This document shows positions 54,559 through 63,734 of a stretch of DNA of 64,000 nt, piece by piece. How positions within the stretch are numbered: position 1 is the stretch's first letter; every line of letters begins with the position of its first letter. The DNA is from Vibrio mangrovi (GTDB lineage Bacteria; Pseudomonadota; Gammaproteobacteria; Enterobacterales; Vibrionaceae), in assembly GCF_024346955.1 (NCBI RefSeq), contig NZ_AP024883.1, forward strand, positions 3,286,001 through 3,350,000, given 5' to 3'. Made by a program: the position numbers and the translations under genes. Under the pieces are notes generated by a model. It had not been told where the DNA came from. It ran no database searches and was given only the letters and a program-made list of their open reading frames with translations.

Positions 54559-56103
54559 ATGAAATATACCAAAACCAGTCTGGCAGTGATGCTGACACTG
54601 GTAAGTACATCGCTCTTTGCTGCAGAGAACGTTACAGCAGAAAATGCCCCTTCAGACAACAGTAAAGTCTGGATATCCATTGGTGCAGACGCCAAAAGTA
54701 CGCTACTGGAATCCGTAACTCAACCGATTCAGACACAATCAGTCGTCGACAATCCTCTGGTTTGGGTTGGTCAGGTTGACAAACAGGATCTGGCTGAACT
54801 GTCATATAACATGCATCAGGAACATAACCGCTGCGGAGGCTACATTGTCCACCCATCGGAACAGAGCGCAATCGCAGCCAGCCGGATGCCGTTAACCAGT
54901 AGCATATTTGCCGGTGTGGGAATCAATCAGCAACAAATAGTGAAACCACTGCTACCACTGATCAGCGCCGATCAGATTACCGGAACGATCACCAGCTTAT
55001 CGGACTTCACCAACCGCTTCTATACAACACTCACCGGTACACAGGCATCTAACTGGGTTGCCAGTGAATGGCGGGATCTGGCATCGGCATGGAGCAACGC
55101 CTCCGTTCAGCAGTTCAGCCACTCAGGTTATCAGCAGAAGTCCGTTATTCTGACAATCCGGGGAACAGAAAAACCGGACGAAATTGTCGTAATTGGTGGT
55201 CATCTGGATTCAACCATTGGTTCCAGAACCAATGCTCAGAGTATTGCACCTGGGGCAGATGACGATGCATCCGGCGTTGCCAGCGTCACCGAAATTATCC
55301 GGGTTCTGGCAGAAAATAACTTTAAACCCAAACGTACGGTTGCATTCATGGCCTATGCAGCAGAAGAAGTGGGTTTACGAGGATCTCAGGATATCGCCAA
55401 CCAGTATAAGGATGACGGAAAAAACGTTCTTTCTGCACTGCAACTGGATATGACAAACTATCCCGGTTCTTCTGAAGATATTGTTTTCATGACCGATTAT
55501 ACCGACAGCAACCTGAACTCATTTCTGGCGACTCTGCTAGATGAATATCTGCCGGAGCTGAAATACGGTTTCGATCAGTGTGGTTACGGCTGTTCGGATC
55601 ATGCATCATGGCATGGCGCAGGCTACCCAGCATCGATGCCTTTTGAATCAAGATTCGATGATTACAACCCAAACATTCACACACCACGGGATACACTTTC
55701 CAATTCTGACCGCGAAGGAAAACATGCCCAGAAATTTGCCAGACTGGGGCTAGCTTATGTGGTGGAAATGGCAAACTCAGAAGTGAAAGATCAGCAGGAT
55801 CCGGTCCTGAAAGTCGGCACACCATTAACAGGATTGAGTGGTCAGGCATCTGATCAAAACTGGTATACATTCGAATTACCGGAAGCCAGCTCTTTTACGA
55901 TCTCCATGTCAGGCGGACAAGGTGATGCAGACCTGTATGTGAAATACGGAACCAAAGCAAGTACCAGTTCTTATGACTGCCGCCCTTACAAAGCTGGCAA
56001 TAACGAGTCATGTTCCTTTAATAATGCTTCAGCCGGAACTTACTCAATCATGTTGCGGGGTTACTCAGCCTATTCGGGTGTAAGACTGGAAGCAAGCTAC
56101 TAG
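54559..56103 (+). CDS. lap: Secreted M28 leucine aminopeptidase with C-terminal PPC domain
   Basis: 514 residues from the ATG at 54559, which has GGGAGA 8 bases upstream; an ATG two codons earlier is also possible. Signal peptide MKYTKTSLAVMLTLVSTSLFA. After a propeptide, the M28 zinc peptidase domain has GGHLDSTIGS, PGADDDASG (bridging Asp), AEEVGLRGS (general-base Glu), LDMTNY and SDHASWHGAG. A PPC domain (about 425-510) with SGGQGDADLYVKYG follows. Very similar to Vibrio proteolyticus aminopeptidase. It is exported by type II secretion and releases N-terminal hydrophobic residues. It sits between pfkA and fieF, which are normally adjacent. Confidence 0.95.
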   Translation: MKYTKTSLAVMLTLVSTSLFAAENVTAENAPSDNSKVWISIGADAKSTLLESVTQPIQTQSVVDNPLVWVGQVDKQDLAELSYNMHQEHNRCGGYIVHPSEQSAIAASRMPLTSSIFAGVGINQQQIVKPLLPLISADQITGTITSLSDFTNRFYTTLTGTQASNWVASEWRDLASAWSNASVQQFSHSGYQQKSVILTIRGTEKPDEIVVIGGHLDSTIGSRTNAQSIAPGADDDASGVASVTEIIRVLAENNFKPKRTVAFMAYAAEEVGLRGSQDIANQYKDDGKNVLSALQLDMTNYPGSSEDIVFMTDYTDSNLNSFLATLLDEYLPELKYGFDQCGYGCSDHASWHGAGYPASMPFESRFDDYNPNIHTPRDTLSNSDREGKHAQKFARLGLAYVVEMANSEVKDQQDPVLKVGTPLTGLSGQASDQNWYTFELPEASSFTISMSGGQGDADLYVKYGTKASTSSYDCRPYKAGNNESCSFNNASAGTYSIMLRGYSAYSGVRLEASY

Positions 56104-56207
56104 CACAATCTTCTCATATTAATTCAAGAGATTACGTGTTCGGATAGATATATTTGAATAGATACACTTTGAATGGATATGTTTTGAATATTATATAGTA
56201 ACCTGTG

Positions 56208-56233
56208 AGACAAGGGCCCGAAAGCCCTTGTCT
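56208..56233 (+). terminator. First hairpin after the aminopeptidase gene
   Basis: Perfect 10-bp stem AGACAAGGGC / GCCCTTGTCT with a 6-base loop. No T-run follows, but a second terminator does. Confidence 0.6.
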
Positions 56234-56247
56234 GAACTCAAACATAG

Positions 56248-56282
56248 CGGATAATCTTCATCCCTTCGGGTTATCCGTTTTT
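56248..56282 (+). terminator. Terminator of the aminopeptidase gene
   Basis: CGGATAA / TTATCCG stem with a TTTTT tail just before the convergent fieF end. The two stacked hairpins isolate the gene. Confidence 0.7.
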
Positions 56283-56305
56283 CAGTCTCTGCTCCCCACA
56301 GACGG

Positions 56306-57217
56306 CTATAACCAATCTGCCAGTTTCTGTTCTTCTTCAGATTCCAGAGCAACAGAGTAAGGATCCTGATGAACCAGCACATCAGAACCGGGAAAGTGTT
56401 CAAGTAACAAAGCTTCGACCTGATCGGAGATTTCATGTGCACGGATCAACGGAAGATTATCATCCAGTTCCAGATGAAGTTGAATAAAACGAACCGGGCC
56501 AGACATACGGGTACGCAAACCGTGAATCCCTAAAACCCCCTCAACAGACAGGCTGATTTGACGGATGTGAATGATTTCTTCATCCGGCAATTTGCGATCC
56601 AACAAGGTCTGAATGGCTTCATGGATGATCTGAAATGCGCTGTATAAAATATAAATCCCAATACCAATGGCAAAAACGGCGTCAGCCTGAGTGATCCCTT
56701 TCCAGCTCATGGCCAGCGCAATCATAATCGCGATATTCATCCATAAATCTGATTGATAATGTAATGAATCGGCGGCAATTGCCTGACTACCGGTTTTACG
56801 AATCACATATTTCTGGTACCGAACCAGAATAAAAGTCAGAACAATGGCAAATGCACTGACATAGATCCCAAGCTCCGGAGCCTGTAATGGCTGAGGGCGA
56901 AAGAAGCGGTCAATCCCGTTCAGGATCAGAAAGCAGGCCGAACCGGAAATAAACATGGCCTGTGCCAATGCTGCCAGAGACTCTGCTTTCCCGTGACCAA
57001 AAGCATGCTCGCGATCAGCCGGTTGAAGCGCATAGCGGACAACCCAAAGATTCACAACGGAAGCAGCAATATCCAGTAAAGAGTCAATCAGCGAAGCCAA
57101 TAAGCTGACTGAACCGGTATGCCACCAGGCAAACATTTTGATCACCAATAGCGTTACCGCGACAATCGTCGCACTCCATGCTGCCAGTTTGACCAGTCGA
57201 ATATAATCTGAGTGCAT
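56306..57217 (-). CDS. fieF: Cation diffusion facilitator FieF (YiiP)
   Basis: 303 residues from the ATG at 57217 (MHSDYIRLV), matching the E. coli start; a GTG at 57244 adds nine residues. Six transmembrane helices; site-A ligands appear as DSLLD (two Asp) and HYQSD (His and Asp), the DD-HD arrangement of FieF. A cytoplasmic ferredoxin-like domain with FIQLHLELDDNLPL follows. Exports Zn2+, Fe2+ or Cd2+ by proton antiport. Convergent with the aminopeptidase. Confidence 0.94.
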   Translation of the reverse strand: MHSDYIRLVKLAAWSATIVAVTLLVIKMFAWWHTGSVSLLASLIDSLLDIAASVVNLWVVRYALQPADREHAFGHGKAESLAALAQAMFISGSACFLILNGIDRFFRPQPLQAPELGIYVSAFAIVLTFILVRYQKYVIRKTGSQAIAADSLHYQSDLWMNIAIMIALAMSWKGITQADAVFAIGIGIYILYSAFQIIHEAIQTLLDRKLPDEEIIHIRQISLSVEGVLGIHGLRTRMSGPVRFIQLHLELDDNLPLIRAHEISDQVEALLLEHFPGSDVLVHQDPYSVALESEEEQKLADWL

Positions 57218-57360
57218 CAAAAAACTCTGAATGAATGTAATCACTGACTGTTAACTATATAACGAAATCCATTTCATTGCAGAGAAAATTTCGCACAGAA
57301 CAATCCGTAATTCACTGATTTTTAAGATGATAGTGAGAATAATTATTGGTATTAATCACA

Positions 57361-57391
57361 AGAAAGAGGCGTGTACATCCAGCCTCTTTCT
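57361..57391 (-). terminator. Terminator of cpxP
   Basis: Perfect 10-bp stem AGAAAGAGGC / GCCTCTTTCT with an 11-base loop, 55-85 bases beyond the cpxP stop on the minus strand. The tail is only weakly T-rich. Confidence 0.6.
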
Positions 57392-57445
57392 TCACACTCA
57401 TAAACGACCTTGCATCAGAAACTTCAGATTTCTGTCTGAAACAAT

Positions 57446-57961
57446 TTATTCATCATCCATGAATCCCGGGCCATTGCCCTTGCCATGCCCTTTTCCGTAT
57501 CCGGCATGACCACGTTCATCCAGACAAGGCGTACGTTTTTCCTGAGACATTTTATGCCATTGTGTTTTCTGTTCAGGAGTCAGAATACTCAGCATTTCAT
57601 GTCGCTGACGCATCATTGCGACTCTTCTGTCAACCTGATCATTGACCATTTTCTGAGCCAGAGCCTGAGCGGCTTTATCATCAAAGTTTTTTGCCAGCAG
57701 AAGTTTATCCATTTCCTGACGGAACCCCTGCATCCGGGCTTGTCTCTGGGCTCGTTGTCCCTGACGAAGCGCTCTGAGCTTATTCTGCTGATCCGACGTT
57801 AAATTCAATGAACGAAACATGCCTCGTTCATCATGACGCTGACACATAGGGCGCTGTTCGTCCCGATTCTGACCTTTTTGATTTCCAGCGAAAGCATTCA
57901 TGCTTCCCAGAGCAACCGGGAGAACAACCGCAGCCAGTACAACCTTTGTTAAGACTCTCAT
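57446..57961 (-). CDS. cpxP: Periplasmic Cpx-pathway accessory protein CpxP
   Basis: 171 residues from the ATG at 57961, which has GAGGAAA upstream; the longer open frame is not used. Signal peptide of about 25 residues (MRVLTKVVLAAVVLPVALGS), then a helical domain with two LTxxQ motifs (LTSDQ and LTPEQ). Highly basic (RQGQRAQRQARMQGFRQ). CpxP restrains CpxA and delivers misfolded proteins for DegP. It is divergent from cpxRA across CpxR boxes. Confidence 0.92.
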   Translation of the reverse strand: MRVLTKVVLAAVVLPVALGSMNAFAGNQKGQNRDEQRPMCQRHDERGMFRSLNLTSDQQNKLRALRQGQRAQRQARMQGFRQEMDKLLLAKNFDDKAAQALAQKMVNDQVDRRVAMMRQRHEMLSILTPEQKTQWHKMSQEKRTPCLDERGHAGYGKGHGKGNGPGFMDDE

Positions 57962-58059
57962 ATCTGTTTCCTCTTCATGAACAGGCTGACTAAACATCAG
58001 CTTTCGTTTGTTGATATGTTCAGCTTACATACTGCTGGGTCAAGTGGTGTATAGCGTAG

Positions 58060-58084
58060 GTAAAGGCAGGTAAAAGACTGTAAA
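58060..58084. promoter_or_regulatory. CpxR boxes between cpxP and cpxRA
   Basis: Three GTAAA elements at exact 10-base period: GTAAA (58060) N5 GTAAA (58070) N5 GTAAA (58080); the CpxR consensus is GTAAA-N5-GTAAA. A further GTAAA is at 58122. Supports CpxR~P activation of cpxP and the cpxRA operon itself. Confidence 0.88.
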
Positions 58085-58163
58085 TGGGATGGGAAACAGT
58101 CTTTATAATAGGATTTTAAAGGTAAACTATTTGTAGATCATAAAGCCCTGCGGAGAGCAATTG

Positions 58164-58850
58164 ATGTCCCATATCCTAATCATCGACGACGATACAGAGT
58201 TAACAGCCCTGCTCAAGGAAGTCCTGAGCCTTGAAGATTTCAGTGTTTCAGAAGCCAATGATGGTGAAGCCGGGCTCCAGATGCTTGATGAGCAGACTGA
58301 TTTAGTTTTGCTCGATGTGATGATGCCAAAACTGAACGGGATGGAAACACTGAAAAGAATACGGGCTTCCTCTCAGGTTCCGGTTCTGATGCTGACGGCG
58401 AAAGGAGAAGAAATTGATCGGGTAATCGGTCTGGAACTCGGAGCCGATGACTACCTGCCCAAACCATTCAGTGACCGGGAACTACTGGCCCGAATCCGGG
58501 CAATCCTCCGCCGGACTCAGCAAACACTGGTCAGTAAACCGCATGATATGATCGAATGTCAGGACTTGCGCCTGTTCCCCAAAAAGCAAGAAGCATACTG
58601 TAAAGATCAACTGCTCGATCTGACCACCACAGAATTTGCTCTGCTCACTCACTTTGTTCAGCATCCGGGAGTCACACTGACCAAAGAAACCCTGAGTCTG
58701 GACGTGCTCGGAAAGCGTCTGGCTGCATTTGACCGTGCAATTGACATGCATGTGTCAAATCTGAGGAAAAAACTGCCTGAAAGAGCAGATGGCAAAGCCC
58801 GGATCAAAACGCTTCGGGGACGTGGCTATCTAATGATTGAGGAGGGCTAA
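58164..58850 (+). CDS. cpxR: Response regulator CpxR
   Basis: 228 residues from the ATG at 58164 (MSHILIIDDD), with GGAG upstream. Receiver domain (about 1-115) with DD at 8-10 and phosphoacceptor Asp51 in LLDVMMP; OmpR-type winged helix (about 130-228) ending RGRGYLM. Controls the envelope-stress regulon. The stop overlaps cpxA by one base (TAATG). Confidence 0.97.
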   Translation: MSHILIIDDDTELTALLKEVLSLEDFSVSEANDGEAGLQMLDEQTDLVLLDVMMPKLNGMETLKRIRASSQVPVLMLTAKGEEIDRVIGLELGADDYLPKPFSDRELLARIRAILRRTQQTLVSKPHDMIECQDLRLFPKKQEAYCKDQLLDLTTTEFALLTHFVQHPGVTLTKETLSLDVLGKRLAAFDRAIDMHVSNLRKKLPERADGKARIKTLRGRGYLMIEEG

Positions 58851-60253
58851 TGAATCTTCCCAAGTTCAATAGTCTCTATGGCCGGATCTTTGCCATCTTC
58901 TGGTTCACCATGCTGCTCATCCTGATAGTGGTACTTTCACTTCCCAGCCTTGATCCGAGAAAATCCAGAGATTTGCCCGGAGCCGAGCTTCACCGCCTGA
59001 CCGAGGTCAAAGAGAATCTTGAGCTGACATTTGCCGGTGAACAGAATCTGGCCGTCATTCTGATGCAATTGTCCAACCGGGCAAACCGTCGCCCAAGACT
59101 TCATGGTGACGACCGGGATAGATATCATCTGTTTCTGACAGATATGGAGGGGAATATACTCACCCTTTCCGGAAATCAGGAAGTCAGAAGCCGGGCACTA
59201 CAAAATTTTATTACTGGCATCGAATCTGTCGACCATCCTCAGCAACGACTTTATGGTCACTTCCTGATGACCGGGCCACTGCCGATTCAACTCGCCAACC
59301 GTTCCTTATTGTTATATGTCGCTTTTCCGGGAAACCGACCTCCACCTTTTTTCGTACGCCTGCTGGATAATCCTGTTTCTTTCTTACTGGTTGTCATGCT
59401 CATCAGCACCCCTTTACTGCTATGGCTGGCCTGGGCACTGAGCCAACCGGCCCAGAAACTGGCTCAGGCATCACAACGCGTTGCCCGGGGAGAATTTCAG
59501 GTCGATCACTCACTGGAACAGGGAACCGCTGAATTTCGTCAGGCCGGGAAGAGCTTCAATCATATGGTTGAAGCCGTCAATGGTATGATTTCCGGGCAAC
59601 AACGGCTTCTGTCCGACATATCTCATGAACTTCGTTCTCCGCTCACGCGCTTAAGAATGGCAACCGCACTAGCAACCCGGAAGCAGGGAGAAAGTCCCGA
59701 ACTGGAAAGAATTGATACCGAAGCTCAGCGTCTGGAACAGATGATCGGAGAGCTTCTGGAGCTTTCCAGAATGCAGCTCAACAGCCATATGAATCAGGAA
59801 ATCCAGCCTCTTTCCAGTCTGTGGGAGACCTTACTTGAGGATGCCCTCTTCGAAGCGGAGCAAATGTCGAAAAAACTCACCTACACGGCTATTCCTGAAC
59901 GCAAAATATCCGGAAACCCTCAGCTTCTGATGAGTGCTGTCGAGAATATCATCCGCAATGCTATCAACTATGGGAAAGACCAGATTCAGGTGACATTCCG
60001 CGATACGCCTCAGCAGTTGACTGTGATCGTAGAAGATAATGGTGAAGGCGTTCCGGACGATGAATTAGAAGATATTTTCCGGCCATTCTACCGAGTCTCG
60101 ACGGCGAGAGACCGGCATAGTGGCGGTACAGGACTGGGTCTCGCGATTACCGAAAGTGCCATCCGGCAACATAACGGTCATATCGAGGCCAGCCGGAGTC
60201 CGATGGGCGGCTTGATGATAACTCTGACACTCCCGCTCAGTGATAAAACATGA
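58850..60253 (+). CDS. cpxA: Envelope-stress sensor histidine kinase CpxA
   Basis: 467 residues. One transmembrane helix (about 10-30), periplasmic sensor, second helix (about 175-195), HAMP, H-box SDISHELRSPLTRL (His about 256), N-box IIRNAINYGKDQ and GTGLGLAI G-box. It phosphorylates CpxR upon envelope protein misfolding and dephosphorylates it otherwise. Translationally coupled to cpxR. Confidence 0.97.
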   Translation: MNLPKFNSLYGRIFAIFWFTMLLILIVVLSLPSLDPRKSRDLPGAELHRLTEVKENLELTFAGEQNLAVILMQLSNRANRRPRLHGDDRDRYHLFLTDMEGNILTLSGNQEVRSRALQNFITGIESVDHPQQRLYGHFLMTGPLPIQLANRSLLLYVAFPGNRPPPFFVRLLDNPVSFLLVVMLISTPLLLWLAWALSQPAQKLAQASQRVARGEFQVDHSLEQGTAEFRQAGKSFNHMVEAVNGMISGQQRLLSDISHELRSPLTRLRMATALATRKQGESPELERIDTEAQRLEQMIGELLELSRMQLNSHMNQEIQPLSSLWETLLEDALFEAEQMSKKLTYTAIPERKISGNPQLLMSAVENIIRNAINYGKDQIQVTFRDTPQQLTVIVEDNGEGVPDDELEDIFRPFYRVSTARDRHSGGTGLGLAITESAIRQHNGHIEASRSPMGGLMITLTLPLSDKT

Positions 60254-60365
60254 TGAGATAACCCTTCTGCGAAATTGCGCCCCCAGCCCCGAGTACACCA
60301 CATTCGCATCCGGGACAGATTTGGGTATATACTTCCAGACCCCGAAAGTCACCAATGAATCCGTT

Positions 60366-60842
60366 ATGTTTGAGATTGCCCTATACGAGCCGGAAATTGC
60401 ACCAAATACCGGTAATATCATCCGCTTATGTGCCAACTGCGGAGCAACACTCCATCTGATTGAACCTTTAGGATTTGATCTGGAAGAAAAGAAAGTCCGC
60501 CGGGCCGGATTAGACTACCACGATCTGGCTCGAGTGAAGCGTCATCAAAACTATCCGGCATTTCTTGAATACCTGCAACAGGAACATCCGGTGCACCGGA
60601 TCTTTGCCTGTACGACCAAGACAACTGGACATCACACCGATGCCAGCTTTCAGGAAGGCGATGTTTTACTCTTCGGTCCGGAAACCCGTGGGCTACCGGC
60701 AGAAGTGATTGATAACCTGCCGGCATCGCAACGTATCAGAATTCCGATGGTGCCGGATTCCCGCAGCCTTAACCTGTCGAATGCGGTTGCAATTATTGCA
60801 TTTGAAGCCTGGCGGCAGATGGGGTTCAACGGCGCAGTGTAA
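60366..60842 (+). CDS. trmL: tRNA (cytidine/uridine-2'-O)-methyltransferase TrmL
   Basis: 158 residues from the ATG at 60366 (MFEIALYEPEIAPNTGNIIRL), the family length; the longer open frame begins inside cpxA. SPOUT fold with deep trefoil knot; LLFGPETRGLP and IPMVPDSRSLNLSNAVAI are the SAM-binding segments. Methylates the wobble base of tRNA-Leu isoacceptors. Confidence 0.96.
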   Translation: MFEIALYEPEIAPNTGNIIRLCANCGATLHLIEPLGFDLEEKKVRRAGLDYHDLARVKRHQNYPAFLEYLQQEHPVHRIFACTTKTTGHHTDASFQEGDVLLFGPETRGLPAEVIDNLPASQRIRIPMVPDSRSLNLSNAVAIIAFEAWRQMGFNGAV

Positions 60843-60863
60843 ACTCTTCAGCGCCGTTCAGGA

Positions 60864-61340
60864 TTAATTCAATTTGTCATGCTTATCATGGTTGTCTTTA
60901 CGATCAAACTCACCTTCATAAGTATTTCCCCGGTGATGCGACGTTTCATGCTCTCCGGGCCCGAACGGCTGCTGAAAATTACCCTGAACAGAGACTTTAT
61001 CCATCAGTTTCCGGGCCAGTAAAGCCCGCGGCCCCGGCAGCAATACAACCATTCCCATCAGGTCGGTCAGAAATCCGGGCGTCAGCAACAATACACCGGC
61101 AACAGCCAGCAATACACCTTCGAGAATCTGTTGCGCCGGAAGTTCACCATCCTGTAATCGCTGTTGCATGGTCAACAACGTCTGTAATCCCTGACTTCGC
61201 ACCAAAGAGGCACCGACAAACGCAGTAATCAGGACCAAACCAATCGTTGGCCATAATCCCAGAAACCCTCCAACCTGAATAAATAAACCGATTTCAATAA
61301 TCGGAACGGCAATAAACAAAAATAAGATAAAGGGAAACAC
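60864..61340 (-). CDS. fxsA: FxsA family membrane protein
   Basis: 158 residues, three to four transmembrane helices with PGFLTDLMGMVVLLPGPR, the FxsA core. In E. coli it suppresses F exclusion of phage T7 and lies next to aspA; here the GGDEF gene intervenes. The His/Asp/Lys-rich tail (after about 125) is variable. Molecular role unknown. Confidence 0.92.
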   Translation of the reverse strand: MFPFILFLFIAVPIIEIGLFIQVGGFLGLWPTIGLVLITAFVGASLVRSQGLQTLLTMQQRLQDGELPAQQILEGVLLAVAGVLLLTPGFLTDLMGMVVLLPGPRALLARKLMDKVSVQGNFQQPFGPGEHETSHHRGNTYEGEFDRKDNHDKHDKLN

Positions 61341-61643
61341 AGAGCCTCCTGTTATGGTTCCGGAAACCTGTCGAGTGTAACGAAATCCATCAACAAAGCC
61401 GACCCTTGTGTTTCACTTGCTTACTATTTTGAGAGATTCCCCGGCTTTGAAACGTCAGAAAGCAGACTTTCCCCGGGCCGTTTCTGGAATATCGGCTGGC
61501 GTTCATGGATTTTGTCATACACGATATAGCCTCTAAACTCACCAGAGGTGAACAAAATTTAACCGCAAAAGGTTCTGCACGCTCTGGCATCCTCACTAAT
61601 CCTGATCTAAGTTTTAATAAAGAAATAGTCAGTTAGTCGCATA
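61341..61643. other. Intergenic region fxsA / diguanylate cyclase (303 bases)
   Basis: No coding region is supported; a 68-codon frame on the minus strand lacks a ribosome site and similarity. The region separates divergent genes and must hold both promoters. No known operator was recognised. Confidence 0.45.
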
Positions 61644-63554
61644 ATGAACAGAGCCAAAAGAACAATAAAGAAAATGGTATTCCTATGGCTGGGTCTGGCA
61701 GTTATCCCTTTCGGATACTATCTCCACCTCAGCTATGAAGCACACCAGTTTTTTATTCGTCAGCTCGAAACTCAGAGTAAACAATATCTTGAACATGTCG
61801 ATGCCAAAGCAACTCTGCTGAGCACCCGGATTCAACAAAACTTTTCCCAGCTCAGCCAGTCACCTCTGTTGCGTGACTTTGCAATCACAGGTAATCCTGT
61901 CTACCGCGATTACCTCAAGAACCAGTGGTATCTGACCGCTGCAAACGTGAAATTTTTCTACCAACTGCGTTATCTTAATAAACAGGGGAAGGAAATTATC
62001 CGTATCGACTATACCCCACAAATGAGCCATCCCTATATCGTGCCGGATAATGCGTTACAGAATAAAGGGAAACGGGATTATTTTTATTATGCGCAACGAC
62101 TGGCTTCAGGAGAGCAGGGATATTTCGGTATCGATCTGGAAAGAGAGTTCGGTCAGTTGGTGATCCCATACAAACCCGGCTTCAGAATGATTTATCCTAT
62201 CGATAATCAACAACAACGTCTGGGATACTTTATTGCTAACCTTGAAGTCCTGAGGCTCATTCAGGAAATCACATCCAATGACCTCGGCTACTCGATTGAT
62301 TTTATTGACCAGAGTGGTTATTACATCCTCAGCGATAACAAAGAAAAACTTTTTGGCCGGCTGGTCAAAGAAAGAGAAAACTACAACCTTGCCTATGAAA
62401 ATCCCAAACTCTGGGAATACATCCATCAGGCCTCCAAGCAGTCCGGCAGCTACCAGACACCCGAAGGTTTGTATGTCTTTCAGCCATTTCAGGCGTCACT
62501 ATTTGGCAACGGTCATGATATGACTCTGCTGGCAATGTATCCTCAGTCACTCATCACACATGGTTTTGCTCAAAGAGACCGTGAAATCCGGACAGCAGCA
62601 ACCACACTGTTCCTCTTTTTCGGTATCATTGCCGGTGTTTTTGCTCTGTTGTGGGAAGCTTATTTAAGAAACAGGCTGGAACAAACCTTCAATCAGGTTG
62701 TTCTTGATAACAGTGTTGCTGTCGCCCTCACGAATGCACAGCACATTATCCTCCGGGCAAACGTACGTTTTTGTGAACTTTTCAGTACCGAGCAATCAGA
62801 ACTACAGGGAAAAAACATTCTCGACCTACAACCTTCTAAAGCTCAATATCACAATATTCTCAAACATCTCCGCACAACCGGTGAGTGGCAGGGTCAAGTC
62901 CATATCGGTGAAAACGATCCACCACATGTCTGTAAAGTGGAAGTCCGGGCTCTGGAAGGCACCGTCAGAAAAATCAGCCATTATGTTTATTCGTTCAGTG
63001 ATATATCAGAGCATTACAATGCCATACTGGAACTCAAGGAGAGAAATGACCGGGACTTGCTGACTGCACTGTGGAATAAAAAGAAATTCAGTCAAACCCT
63101 GCTGCACTATTCAAGGTTACAGGAAAGATATGGTGATCAGCCTAAGAGCAGTCTGGCCATTATTGATATTGATAATTTCAAACGTATCAACGACACCTAT
63201 GGGCATGCAATTGGTGATCAGGTGCTCCTTCGTCTCGCCAATCAGCTTCTCTCCATTTTACGCGATACTGATTTTGTCTCCAGAATCGGCGGTGACGAGT
63301 TTGCCGTTATCATTCAGCATGCCGATGTGAAAACATCGCAAAAATTGATGGTGCGAATCTGTCACGCCATCGAATCATGGCATGAATATGATACAACAGT
63401 CAGTATCGGTATTGCCGAAATCACGTCCAGTCACAACCAATCCTTCGTCAATGCAGATAAGGCACTCTATCGTTCTAAAAGAAAAGGAAAAAACTGTGTT
63501 TCTGCTCATGGAATCGAACAATTGACCGTTGTGCAAAACAATCAAAGCCAATAA
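61644..63554 (+). CDS. Membrane diguanylate cyclase with periplasmic sensor and PAS domain
   Basis: 636 residues. Helix 1 (about 11-29), periplasmic sensor of about 280 residues resembling dCache/LuxQ-type sensors (37-310), helix 2 (317-336), PAS-like region (about 347-455), and GGDEF domain (467-620). Catalytic GGDEF is intact at 549-553 with IDIDNFK (Mg2+ site), and an RxxD inhibition site (Arg540, Asp543) five residues before. It should make c-di-GMP and be product-inhibited. Homologue of V. cholerae VC2697. Signal unknown. Confidence 0.93.
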   Translation: MNRAKRTIKKMVFLWLGLAVIPFGYYLHLSYEAHQFFIRQLETQSKQYLEHVDAKATLLSTRIQQNFSQLSQSPLLRDFAITGNPVYRDYLKNQWYLTAANVKFFYQLRYLNKQGKEIIRIDYTPQMSHPYIVPDNALQNKGKRDYFYYAQRLASGEQGYFGIDLEREFGQLVIPYKPGFRMIYPIDNQQQRLGYFIANLEVLRLIQEITSNDLGYSIDFIDQSGYYILSDNKEKLFGRLVKERENYNLAYENPKLWEYIHQASKQSGSYQTPEGLYVFQPFQASLFGNGHDMTLLAMYPQSLITHGFAQRDREIRTAATTLFLFFGIIAGVFALLWEAYLRNRLEQTFNQVVLDNSVAVALTNAQHIILRANVRFCELFSTEQSELQGKNILDLQPSKAQYHNILKHLRTTGEWQGQVHIGENDPPHVCKVEVRALEGTVRKISHYVYSFSDISEHYNAILELKERNDRDLLTALWNKKKFSQTLLHYSRLQERYGDQPKSSLAIIDIDNFKRINDTYGHAIGDQVLLRLANQLLSILRDTDFVSRIGGDEFAVIIQHADVKTSQKLMVRICHAIESWHEYDTTVSIGIAEITSSHNQSFVNADKALYRSKRKGKNCVSAHGIEQLTVVQNNQSQ

Positions 63555-63734
63555 AGTAGTCACCGGTAGTGAAAAAGGTGATCAAGTTACTTTTTTTATC
63601 CAGTAGACTCAGTATGATGTGCTACGCGTTTAGGTCGGATTTCCAAACGTTAACACTACCAGAATGGATTCTTTGAAGAATTAATCCCTATAAATTGATA
63701 ACTACGAAGTTAAGTTACCTAAGGATCCTATACT

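Noticed and set aside
57391..57445. CpxQ-like sRNA from the cpxP 3' UTR
   Set aside because: The 3' end has a hairpin but no sequence resembling the enterobacterial CpxQ seed; evidence is too weak to list as a gene.
61390..61596. 68-codon frame on the minus strand upstream of the GGDEF gene
   Set aside because: No ribosome site or family resemblance; in a divergent promoter region.
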